Positions 47,801-59,094 of a DNA stretch of 64,000 nucleotides are shown here, piece by piece; the first letter of the stretch is position 1; the number at the start of each line of letters is the position of its first letter. The DNA is from Dermacentor variabilis (lineage: Eukaryota > Arthropoda > Arachnida > Ixodida > Ixodidae): assembly GCF_050947875.1 (NCBI RefSeq), contig NC_134569.1, positions 265,155,600 through 265,219,599 on the forward strand, written 5' to 3'. Made by a program: the position numbers and the translations under genes. The notes below the pieces were generated by a model. That model did no database searches. It was not told the DNA's origin and saw nothing but the letters and a program-made list of their open reading frames with translations.

Positions 47801-48990
47801 ACTTGTTAAGCATGCATATGCATCTTTTGGTAGACGCGGATGTTGTTTTCTACCAAACCACAAGTTATGCATGCACATGCAGCGTTTGGCAGAGCGCGCA
47901 CGTGGATTTCTTCCAAACAACGTGCTAAGCACACCCATGCTGCTCTTTTTAGCACTCGCACATAGATTTGTGCCAAGCAACTTGTTAAGCACGCTGATCC
48001 ATCTTTTGGCAGACGCGGACGTTGTTTTCTGCCAAACCACAAGTTATGCATGCACATACTGCTTTTGGCAGAGCGCGCACGTGGATTTCTGCCAAACGAC
48101 GTGCAAAGCACGCCCATGCTGCTCTCTTTAGCACCCGCGCTTGGACTTGTAGCAAACCACTTCTTAAACATGCACATGCATCTTTTGGTAGACGTGGACG
48201 TCGTTTTCTGCCAAACCACAAGGTATGCATGCACATGCTGCTTTTGCCAGAGCGCGCGCGTGGATTTCTGCTAAACGACGTGCTAAGCACGGCCATGCTG
48301 CTCTTTTAAGCACCCGCCCATGCATTTGTGCGAAACCACTTTTTAAGCATGCACATGCATCTTTTGGCAGACGCGGACGTTGTTTTCAGTCAAACCACAA
48401 GTTATGCATGCACATGCTGCTTTTGGCAGAGCGCGAACGGTGTTTTCTGCCAAACCGCAAGTTATGCATGCGCATGCTGCTTTTGGCAGAGCGCGCACAT
48501 AGATTTCTGCCAAACGACGTGCTAAGACCTGCGACCTGCGACCAAACGACCTGCGCATGCGTTTGTGCCAAACCACTTGTTAAGCATGCACATGCACCTT
48601 TTGGTAGACGCGCACGTTGTTTTCTGCCAAACCACAGCTTATGCATTCGCATCCTGCTTTTGGCAGAGCGCGCGCTTAGATTTCTGCCAGACGAATTGTT
48701 AAGCACGCCCATGCTGGTCGTTTTAGCACCCTGTGCATGGATTTGTGCCAAACCACCTGTTAAGCATGCATATGCATCTTTTGGTAGACGCGGATGTTGT
48801 TTTCTGCCGAAGCACAAGTTATGCATGCACATGCTGCTTTTGGCAGAGCGCGCACGCGGATTTCTGCCAAACGATGTGCTAAGCACGCCCATGCTGTTCT
48901 TTTTAGCACCCGCACATGGATTTGTGCCAAACCACTTGTTAAGCATGCACATGGATCTTTTGGTAGACGCGGACGTTGTTTTCTGCCAAA
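44900..48990. repeat. Tandem 2027-bp higher-order duplication
   Basis: Two nearly identical adjacent copies, offset by 2027 bp (for example 45048 and 47075; 46198 and 48225). The length is close to eleven 179-bp units plus one 60-bp subunit. Both copies contain the odd GACCTGCGACCTGCGACC stretch that replaces much of one C subunit (about 46498 and 48525). Confidence 0.85.
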
Positions 48991-51900
48991 CCAGAAGTTA
49001 TGCATGCACATGCTCCTTTTGGCAGAGCGCGCGCGTGGATTTCTGGTAAACGACGTGTTAAGCACGCCCATGCTGCTCTTTTTAGCATCCGCGCATGAAT
49101 TTTGGCCAAACCACTTGTTAAGCATGCATATGCATCTTTTGGTAGCCGCGGATGTTGTTTTCTACCAAACCACAAGTTATGCATGCACATGCTGCGTTTG
49201 GCAGAGCGCGCACGTGGATTTCTTCCAAACAACGTGCTAAGCACACCCATGCTGCTCTTTTTAGCACTCGCACATAGATTTGTGCCAAGCAACTTGTTAA
49301 GCATGCTGATGCATCTTTTGGCAGACACGGACGTTGTTTTCTGCCAACCCACAAGTTGTGCATTCACGTGCTGCACTTGGCTGAGCGCGCACGTGGATTT
49401 CCGCCAAACGACGTGCTAAGCACGCCCATGGTGCTCTTTTTAGCACCCGCACATGGATTTGTGCCAAACCACTTCTTAAGGATGCATATGAATCTTTTGG
49501 CAGACGCGGACGTTGATTTCTGCCAAACTACAAGTTATGCATGCACATGCTGCTTTTGGCAGAGCGCGCGCGTGGATTTGTGCCAAACGACGTGCTAACA
49601 CGGCCATACTACGCTTTTTAGCACCCGCGCATGGATTTGTGCCAAACCACTTGTTAAGCATGCACATACATCTTTTGGCAGACGCGGACGTTGTTTTCTG
49701 CCAAACCACAAGTTATGCATGCACATGCTGCTTTTGGCAGAGTGCGCACGTGGATTTCTGCCAAACGACGTGCTAAGCACGCCCATGCTGCTCTCTTTAG
49801 CACCCGCGCTTGGACTTGTGGCAAACCACTTCTTAAACATGCACATGCATCTTTTGGTAGACGTGGACGTTGTTTTCTGCCAAACCACAAGTTATGCATG
49901 CACATGCTGCTTTTGGCAGAGCGCGCGCGTGGATTTCTGCTAAACGACGTGCTAAGCACGCCCATGCTGCTCTTTTTAGCACCCGCACATGGATTTGTGC
50001 CAAACCACTTCTTAAGCATGCATATGCATCTTTTGGTAGACGCGGACGTTGTTTTCTGCCAAACCACAAGTTATGCATGGACGTGGTGCTTTTCGCAGAG
50101 CGCACACGTGGATTTCTGCCAAACGACGCGCTAAGCACGGCCATGCTGCTCTTTTAAGCACCCGCCCATGCATTTGGGCCAAACCACTTTTTAAGCATGC
50201 ACATGCATCTTTTGGCAGACGCGGACGTTGTTTTCAGTCAAACCACAAGTTATGCATGCACATGCTGCTTTTGGCAGAGCGCGAACGGTGTTTTCTGCCA
50301 AACCACAAGTTATGCATGCGCATGCTGCTTTTGGCAGAGCGCGCACATAGATTTCTGCCAAACGACGTGCTAAGCAGGCCCATCCTGCTGTTTTTAGCAC
50401 CTGCGCATGGATTTGTGCCAAACCACTTGTTAAGCATGCACATGCACCTTTTGGTAGACGCGCACGTTGTTTTCTTCCAAACCACAGCTTATGCATTCGC
50501 ATCCTGCTTTTGGCAGAGCGCGCGCTTAGATTTCTGCCAGACGAATTGTTAAGCGCGCCCATGCTGGTCGTTTTAGCACCCGTGCATGTATTTGTGCCAA
50601 ACCACCTGTTAAGCATGCATATGCATCTTTTGGTAGACGCGGATGCTGTTTTCTGCCAAAGCACAAGTTATGCATGCACATGCTGCTTTTGGCAGAGCGC
50701 GCACGCGGATTTCTGCCAAACGAAGTGCTAAGCACGCCCATGCTGTTCTTTTTAGCACCCGCACATGGATTTGTGCCAAACCACTTGTTAAGCATGCACA
50801 TGGATCTTTTGGTAGACGCGGACGTTGTTTTCTGCCAAACCAGAAGCTATGCATGCACATCCTGCTTTTGGCAGCGCGCGCACGTGGATTTCTTCCAAAC
50901 AACGTGCTAAACACACCCATGCTGCTCTTTTTAGCACCCGCACATGGATTTGTGCCAAACCACTTGTTGAGCATGCACATGCATCTTTTGGCAGACGCGG
51001 ACGTTGTTTTCTCCCAAACCACAAGTTATGCATGCACATGGTGCTTTTGGCAGAGCGCGCACGTGGATTTCTGCGAAACAACGTGCTAAGCACGCCCATG
51101 CTGCTCTGTTTAGCACCCGCGCATGAATTTGTGCCAAACCACTTGTTAAGCATGTACATGCATCTGTTGGTAGACGCGGACGTTGATTTCTGCCACACCA
51201 CAAGTTGTGCATGCACATGCTGCTTTTGACGGAGCGCGGCGTTTATTTCTGCCAAAAGACGTCCTAAGCACGCCCATGCTGCTCTTTTAAGCACCCGCAC
51301 ATGGATTCGCGCCAAACCACTTGTTAAGCATGCACATTCATGTTTTGGTAGACGCGGACGTTGTTTTCTGCCAAACCAAAAGTTATGCATGCACTTGCTG
51401 CTTTTGGCAGAGCGCGCATGTGGATTTCTGCCAAATGACGTGCTATGCACGCCCATGCTGCTCTTTTTAGCACCCGCACATGGATTTGTGCCAAACAACT
51501 TGTTAAGCACGCTGATGCATCTTTTGGCAGACGCGGACGTTGTTTTCTGCCAAACCACAAGGTATGCATTCACGTGCTGCGTTTGGCTGAGCGCGCACGT
51601 GGATTTCCGCCAAACGACGTGCAAAGCACGCCCTTGCTGCTCTTTTTAGCACCCGCACATGGATTTGTGCCAAACCACTTTTTAAGCATGTATGTGCATC
51701 TTTTGGCAGACGCAGAAGTTGTTTTCTGCCAAACTACAAGTTATGCATGCACATGCTGCTTTTCGCAGAGCGCGCACGTGGATTTCTGCCAAACGACGTG
51801 TTAAGCACGCCCATGCTGCTCTTTTAGGCACCAGCGCATGAATTTGTGCCTAACCACTTGTTAAGCATGGATATGCATCTTTTGGTAGACGCAGACGTTG

Positions 51901-53409
51901 TTTTCTACCAAACAACAAGTTATCCATGGACATGCAACTTTTGGCAGAGCGCGCACGTGCATTTCTGCCAAACGACGTGCTATGCACGCCCATGCTGCTC
52001 TTTTTAGCACCCGCATAGGAATTTGATCCAAACCACTTGTTAAGCATGCATATGCATCTTTTGGCAGACGCGGACGTTGTTGTCTGCCAAACTACAAGTT
52101 ATGGATGCACTTGCTGCATTTGGCAGAGCGCGCACGTGGATTTCTTCCAAGCGACGTGCTAAGCACGCTCATGCTGCTCTTTTTAACACCCCCGCATGGA
52201 TTTGGGCCAAACCACTTCTTAAGCATGCACATGCATATTTTTGTAGACGCGGACGTTGTTTTGCGCCAAACCAGAAGTTATGTATGCACATGCTGCTTTT
52301 GGCAGAGCGCGCGCGTGGATTTCTGCTAAACGACGTGTTAAGCACACCGATGCTGCTCTTTTCAGCACCCGCGCATGAATTTTGGCCAAACCACTTGCTA
52401 AGCATGCATATGCATCTTTTGGCAGACGCGGACGTTGTTTTCTGCCAAACCACAAGTTAAGCATGCACATGCTGCTTTTGGCAGAGCGCGAATGGTGTTT
52501 TCTGCCACACCACAAGTTATGCATGCGCATGCTGCTTTTGGCAGAGCGCGCACGTAGATTTCTGCCAAACGACGTGCTAAGCAGGCCCATGCTGCTGTTT
52601 TAAGCACCTGCGCATGGATTTGTGCCAAACCACTTGTTAAGCACGCTGATGCATCTTTTCGCGGACGCGGACGTTGTTTTCTGCCAACCCACAAGTTATG
52701 CATTCACGTGCTGCGTTTGGCTGAGCGCGCACGTGGATTTCCGCCAAACGACGGGCTAAGCACGCGCATGCTGCTCTTTTGAGCACCCACCCATGCATTT
52801 GTGCCAAACCACTTGTTAAGCAAGCACATGCATCTTTTGGCATACGCGGACGTTGTTTTCTGCCAAACCACAAGGTATGCATGCACATGCAGCTTTTGGC
52901 AGAGCATGGCGTGGATTTCTGCCAAACGACGCCCAAAGCACGCCCATGCTGCTCTTTTAAGTACCCGCACATGGATTTGCGCCAAAGCACTTGTTAAGCA
53001 TGCACATTCATGTTTTGGTAGACACGGACGTTGTTTTCTGCCAAACCACAAGTTATGCATGCACTTGCTGCTTTTGGCAGAACGCGCACGTGGATTTCTG
53101 CCAAGCGACGTGCTAAGCACGCCCATGCTGCTCTTTTTAGCACCCCCGCATGGATTTTTGTCAAACCACTTGTTAAGCATGCACATGCATATTTCGGTAG
53201 ACGCGGATGGTGTTTTCTGCCAAACCACAAGGTATGCATGTACATGCTGCTTTTGGCAGAGCGCGCACTTGGATTTCTGCCAAGACGTGCTAAGCACTCC
53301 CATGCTGCTCTTTTAAGCACCCGCGCATGAAATTGGGCCAAACCACTTCTTAAGCATGCATATGCATCTCTTGGTAGACGCGGACGTTGTTTTCTGCCAA
53401 ACCACAGCT

Positions 53410-56400
53410 TATGCATTCGCATCCTGCTTTTGGCAGAGCGCGGCGTGGATTTCTGCCAAACGACGTCCTAAGCACGCCCATGCTGCTCTTTTAAGCACCC
53501 GCACATGGATTTGCGCCAAACCACTTGTTAAGCATGCACATTCATGTTTTGGTAGACGCGGACGTTTTTTTCTGCCAAACCACAAGTTATGCATGCACTT
53601 GCTGCTTTTGACAGAGCGCGCACGTGGATTTCTGCCAAGCCACGTGCTAAGCACGCCCATGCTGCTCTTTTTAGCACCGCCGCATAGATTTGTGCCAAAC
53701 CACTTGTTAAGCATGCACATGCATATTTTGGTAGACGCGGATGGTGTTTTCTGCCAAACCACAAGGTATGCATGCACATGCTGCTTTTGGCAGAGGGCGC
53801 ACGTGGATTTCTGCCAAGACGTGCTATGCACGCCCATGCTGCTCTTTTTAGCACCCCCGCATGGATTTGTGCCAAACCACTTGTTAAGCATGCACATGCA
53901 TATTTTGGTAGACGCGGACGTTGTTTTCTGCCAAACCACAAGTTATGCATGCACATGCTGCTTATGGCAGAGCGCGCACGTAGATTTCTGCCAAACGGCG
54001 TGCTAAGCAGGCCCATGCTGCTCTTTTGAGGACCCGCGCATGGATTTGTGCCAAACCACTTGCTAAGCATGCACATGCATCCTTTGGTAGATGCGCACGG
54101 TGTTTTCTGCCAAACCACAAGGTATGCATGCACATGCTGCTTTTGGCAGAGCGCGCACGTGGATTTCTGCGAAACGACGTGCTAAGCACGCCCATGCTGC
54201 TCTGTTTAGCACCCGCGCATGGATTTTCGCCAAACCACTTGTTAAGCATGCACATGCATCTGTTGGTAGACGCGGGCGTTGTTTTCTGCCCAACCACAAG
54301 TTCTGCATGCACATGCTGCTTTTGGCGGAGCGCGGCGTGGATTTCTGCCAAACGACGCGCTAAGCATGCCCATGCTGCTCTATTAAGCACCCGCACATGG
54401 ATTTGCGCCAAACCACTTGTTAAGTATGCACATTCATGTTTTTGTAGACGCGGACGTTGTTTTCTGCCAAACCACAAGATATGCATCCACTTGCTGCTTT
54501 TGGCAGAGCACGCACGTGGATTTCTGCCAAACGATGTGCTAAGCACGCCCATGCTGTTCTTTCTGGCACCCGCGCATGGATTTGCGCCAAACCACTTGTT
54601 AAGCATGCACATGCACCTTTTGGTAGACACGGACGTTGTTTTCTGCCAAATCACAAGTTATCCATGCACATGCTGCTTTTGGCAGAGTGCGCGCGTGGAT
54701 TTCTGGCAAACGACGTGTTAAGCACGTCCATGCTGCTCTTTTTGGCACCCGCACATGGATTTGTGCCAAACCACTTGTTAAGCATGCATATGCATCTTTT
54801 GGCAGACGCGGACGTTGTTGTCTGCCAAACTACAAGTTATGGATGCACTTGCTGCATTTGGCAGAGCGCGCACGTGGATTTCTTCCAAGCGACGTGCTAA
54901 GCACGCTGATGCTGCTCTTTTTAACACCCCCGCATGGATTTGTGCCAAACCACTTCTTAAGCATGCACATGCATATTTTTGTAGACGCGGACGTTGTTTT
55001 GCGCCAAACCAGAAGTTATGTATGCACATGCTGCTTTTGGCAGAGCGCGCGCGTGGATTTCTGCTAAACGACGTGTTAAGCACACCCATGCTGCTCTTTT
55101 CAGCACCCGCGCATGAATTTTGGCCAAACCACTTGCTAAGCATGCATATGCATCTTTTGGCAGACGCGGACGTTGTTTTCTGCCAAACCACAAGTTAAGC
55201 ATGCACATGCTGCTTTTGGCAGAGCGCGCACGTGGATTTCTTCCAAACAACGTGCTAAGCACACCCATGCTGCTTTTTAGCACTCGCACATGGGCTTGTG
55301 CCAAACAACTTGTTAAGCACGCTGATGCATCTTTTCGCAGACGCGGACGTTGTTTTCTGCCAACCCACAAGTTATGCATTCACGTGCTGCGTTTGGCTGA
55401 GCGCGCACGTGGATTTCCGCCAAACGACGTCCTAAGCACGCCCATGCTGCTCTTTTAAGCACCCGCACATGGATTTGCGCCAAACCACTTGTTAAGCATG
55501 CACATTCATGTTTTGGTAGACGCGGACGTTTTTTTCTGCCAAACCACAAGTTATGCATGCACTTGCTGCTTTTGACAGAGCGCGCACGTGGATTTCTGCC
55601 AAGCCACGTGCTAAGCACGCCCATGCTGCTCTTTTTAGCACCGCCGCATAGATTTGTGCCAAACCACTTGTTAAGCATGCACATGCATATTTTGGTAGAC
55701 GCGGATGGTGTTTTCTGCCAAACCACAAGGTATGCATGCACATGCTGCTTTTGGCAGAGGGCGCACGTGGATTTCTGCCAAGACGTGCTATGCACGCCCA
55801 TGCTGCTCTTTTTAGCACCCCCGCATGGATTTGTGCCAAACCACTTGTTAAGCATGCACATGCATATTTTGGTAGACGCGGACGTTGTTTTCTGCCAAAC
55901 CACAAGTTATGCATGCACATGCTGCTTATGGCAGAGCGCGCACGTAGATTTCTGCCAAACGGCGTGCTAAGCAGGCCCATGCTGCTCTTTTGAGGACCCG
56001 CGCATGGATTTGTGCCAAACCACTTGCTAAGCATGCACATGCATCCTTTGGTAGATGCGCACGGTGTTTTCTGCCAAACCACAAGGTATGCATGCACATG
56101 CTGCTTTTGGCAGAGCGCGCACGTGGATTTCTGCGAAACGACGTGCTAAGCACGCCCATGCTGCTCTGTTTAGCACCCGCGCATGGATTTTCGCCAAACC
56201 ACTTGTTAAGCATGCACATGCATCTGTTGGTAGACGCGGGCGTTGTTTTCTGCCCAACCACAAGTTCTGCATGCACATGCTGCTTTTGGCGGAGCGCGGC
56301 GTGGATTTCTGCCAAACGACGCGCTAAGCATGCCCATGCTGCTCTATTAAGCACCCGCACATGGATTTGCGCCAAACCACTTGTTAAGTATGCACATTCA

Positions 56401-57400
56401 TGTTTTTGTAGACGCGGACGTTGTTTTCTGCCAAACCACAAGATATGCATCCACTTGCTGCTTTTGGCAGAGCACGCACGTGGATTTCTGCCAAACGATG
56501 TGCTAAGCACGCCCATGCTGTTCTTTCTGGCACCCGCGCATGGATTTGCGCCAAACCACTTGTTAAGCATGCACATGCACCTTTTGGTAGACACGGACGT
56601 TGTTTTCTGCCAAATCACAAGTTATCCATGCACATGCTGCTTTTGGCAGAGTGCGCGCGTGGATTTCTGGCAAACGACGTGTTAAGCACGTCCATGCTGC
56701 TCTTTTTGGCACCCGCACATGGATTTGTGCCAAACCACTTGTTAAGCATGCATATGCATCTTTTGGCAGACGCGGACGTTGTTGTCTGCCAAACTACAAG
56801 TTATGGATGCACTTGCTGCATTTGGCAGAGCGCGCACGTGGATTTCTTCCAAGCGACGTGCTAAGCACGCTGATGCTGCTCTTTTTAACACCCCCGCATG
56901 GATTTGTGCCAAACCACTTCTTAAGCATGCACATGCATATTTTTGTAGACGCGGACGTTGTTTTGCGCCAAACCAGAAGTTATGTATGCACATGCTGCTT
57001 TTGGCAGAGCGCGCGCGTGGATTTCTGCTAAACGACGTGTTAAGCACACCCATGCTGCTCTTTTCAGCACCCGCGCATGAATTTTGGCCAAACCACTTGC
57101 TAAGCATGCATATGCATCTTTTGGCAGACGCGGACGTTGTTTTCTGCCAAACCACAAGTTAAGCATGCACATGCTGCTTTTGGCAGAGCGCGCACGTGGA
57201 TTTCTTCCAAACAACGTGCTAAGCACACCCATGCTGCTTTTTAGCACTCGCACATGGGCTTGTGCCAAACAACTTGTTAAGCACGCTGATGCATCTTTTC
57301 GCAGACGCGGACGTTGTTTTCTGCCAACCCACAAGTTATGCATTCACGTGCTGCGTTTGGCTGAGCGCGCACGTGGATTTCCGCCAAACGACGTGCTAAG
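53410..57400. repeat. Tandem 1964-bp higher-order duplication
   Basis: Two near-identical copies, offset by 1964 bp (for example 54026 and 55990), about eleven units less 5 bp. A third, slightly diverged copy starts near 62181 (offset 8772 from the first), beyond the CR1/L2 LINE, and runs toward the window end. Confidence 0.85.
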
Positions 57401-57827
57401 CACGCGCATGCTGCTCTTTTGAGCACCCACCCATGCATTTGTGTCAAACCACTTGTTAAGCAAGCACATGCAACTTTTGGCATACGCGGACGTTGTTTTC
57501 TGCCAAACCACAAGGTATGCATGCACATGCAGCTTTTGGCAGAGCATGGCGTGGATTTCTGCCAAACGACTCCCAAAGCACGCCCATGCTGCTCTTTTAA
57601 GTACCCGCACATGGATTTGCGCCAAAGCACTTGTTAAGCATGCACATTCATGTTTTGGTAGACACGGACGTTGTTTTCTGCCAAACCACAAGTTATGCAT
57701 GCACTTGCTGCTTTTGGCAGAACGCGAACGTGGATTTCTGCCTAGCGACGTGCTAAGCACGCCCATGCTGCTCTTTTTAGCACCCCCGCATGGATTTTTG
57801 TCAAACCACTTGTTAAGCATGCACATG

Positions 57828-57887
57828 GGGATTTGGAGCCGGCACACTTGCCGACATGACGCTAATGCCGCTGTTGCTGGTGCAGGT
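57828..57887 (+). promoter_or_regulatory. LINE 5'UTR direct repeat, copy 1
   Basis: A 60-bp segment starting GGGATTTGGAGCCGGCACAC and ending GGTGCAGGT, repeated at 58143-58202 with a 315-bp offset. Repeated 5'UTR monomers carry promoters in some LINEs; promoter function here is inference. Confidence 0.6.
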
Positions 57888-58142
57888 ACATTTGGTCCTT
57901 GTCTCGGCGGTTCGTCTCGAAGCAGAGGAACACGGGGCATGGCCTTTTTCGTCGAAGCCCTTGATAACGTCTGCAATATCTCGGCTATCATCCACCCGTG
58001 TGCATGAATCGTCATCTATCGTTGGCAGCATGCGTGGTGCGAACCATGGATGGATCAGCGAGGACCGACCAATCGACTTCGACCAACAGGACCCACGTGA
58101 TGCCGATCAAGGCTATATAGACACTCGGCGCGATGGCTTCGT

Positions 58143-58202
58143 GGGATTTGGAGCCGGCACACTTGCCGACATGACGCTAATGCCGCTGTTGCTGGTGCAG
58201 GT
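58143..58202 (+). promoter_or_regulatory. LINE 5'UTR direct repeat, copy 2
   Basis: Identical over 60 bp to 57828-57887 as far as I can read. It lies 61 bp before the ORF1 ATG at 58264. Confidence 0.6.
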
Positions 58203-58263
58203 TAGTCATTACTATCAATCTGAATTTCAGAAGCTAGTGTGTGCGTTGCCGGCTCCTCCCACG

Positions 58264-59094
58264 ATGCCAAGTGTTTGTAACAAAAATCGCGGATGCAGCA
58301 TGCACAGATTGCGTCTGAAGGGATTCCGTTTATTTTCCAACAGAGTGCTCTACTTGATTTTGTTGTTAATACTCGCGGGGGACGTTGAACTAAATCCGGG
58401 GCCTACTAACGCACCGGAGATGGAACTGCTGCAATGTTTGCGCAGTGGGCAGGAAACTTTAATTTCAAAGTTAAACGGCATCGAAGCCAGGTTCGAAAGG
58501 AATGAGAACATGCTGATGGAAGTGAAAAATAATCTCAGCCAAACTCAGAACCAGATAAAGGACATCAGTGTGATTACTACAGAACAGGCAGCTATAATAC
58601 GGCATCTCATGCAACAGGTAAAAGATTTGCAGAAGAAAACAAACGACCTAGAGAACAGAAGTCGCCGGAAAAATCTTGTTTTCTATGGGGTTGAAGATAA
58701 ACCCTCAGAATCATGGGATGAATCCGAAGCTATGGTAAAGAACATTTGTAAAACGAGCCTTGGAATTGAGCTCGGGTCTCTGGAAAGGGCACACCGCTTA
58801 GGACGCTATAAAGAAAATAGAAAAAGACCGATTATTGTCAAATTTTCCTTGTACAAAGACCGCCAGGCAGTGCTTCTTAATGCTAAAAAATTTAAGGAAT
58901 CGCAGTACAGCGTCGGCGAAGATTACTCAACTGAAACAAGAAGTATTAGGAAGAAGTTATGGGAATACGCTAAGGCAAAAAGAGAGGATAAGAACAATAA
59001 AGTAAAACTGAATTTTGACAAACTGATTATCAACGGCAGGGCTTTCAGGTGGGATGAAGACAAAGAAGTGGTCGTTCCATTGCGTAGGCAGTGA
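58264..59094 (+). CDS. LINE ORF1 with N-terminal 2A-like motif, coiled coil and RRM-like domain
   Basis: A 276-residue protein from the ATG at 58264 (A at -3). The frame is open upstream to 57856 through the repeated 5'UTR, so an earlier start is possible, but this ATG gives the compact form. Residues 28-38 are hydrophobic (VLYLILLLILA) and run into GDVELNPGP (39-47), a perfect match to the 2A consensus D-V/I-E-x-N-P-G-P. Such motifs cause ribosome skipping before the final proline. Residues about 57-132 are a coiled coil for multimerisation. From RSRRKNLVFYG (about 132) follow an RRM-like fold and a C-terminal domain (ERAHRLGR, IIVKFSLYKDRQAVL), as in L1-type ORF1 RNA chaperones. TGA at 59092-59094. 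Confidence 0.87.
   Translation: MPSVCNKNRGCSMHRLRLKGFRLFSNRVLYLILLLILAGDVELNPGPTNAPEMELLQCLRSGQETLISKLNGIEARFERNENMLMEVKNNLSQTQNQIKDISVITTEQAAIIRHLMQQVKDLQKKTNDLENRSRRKNLVFYGVEDKPSESWDESEAMVKNICKTSLGIELGSLERAHRLGRYKENRKRPIIVKFSLYKDRQAVLLNAKKFKESQYSVGEDYSTETRSIRKKLWEYAKAKREDKNNKVKLNFDKLIINGRAFRWDEDKEVVVPLRRQ
58381..58404 (+). other. 2A-like ribosome-skipping motif
   Basis: Codons for D-V-E-L-N-P-G-P (residues 40-47 of ORF1). The skip point would be between G46 and P47, with the P codon CCT at 58402-58404. Activity is inferred from the exact consensus. Confidence 0.8.

Larger units (their letters stand above)
32650..57827. repeat. 179-bp satellite, main array (about 140 units)
   Basis: A tandem satellite with a 179-bp period (for example the CGCCCATG phase marks at 33023, 33202 and 33381). 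Each unit is a trimer of related subunits: A, 59 bp, starting CCAAACCACTTGTTAAGCAT; B, 60 bp, starting CCAAACCACAAGTTATGCAT; and C, 60 bp, starting CCAAACGACGTGCTAAGCAC. All three share an internal GCACATGC/CCCATGC-like block and end in TTTTCTG or ATTTSTG. Because 179 is not a multiple of three, long open frames shift between units on both strands; they are artefacts. The array also has larger duplications of several units, described in the findings. Confidence 0.95.

Noticed and set aside
32650..57827. Many long Cys- and His-rich open frames on both strands (up to about 278 residues)
   Set aside because: They are translations of the 179-bp satellite. The period is not a multiple of three, frames drift, both strands look alike, and the products follow the DNA repeat, not any protein family.
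57856..58263. Extended ORF1 start at 57856
   Set aside because: The added residues translate the repeated 5'UTR and have no domain; the ATG at 58264 gives the compact 2A-coiled-coil-RRM form. Kept only as an alternative.
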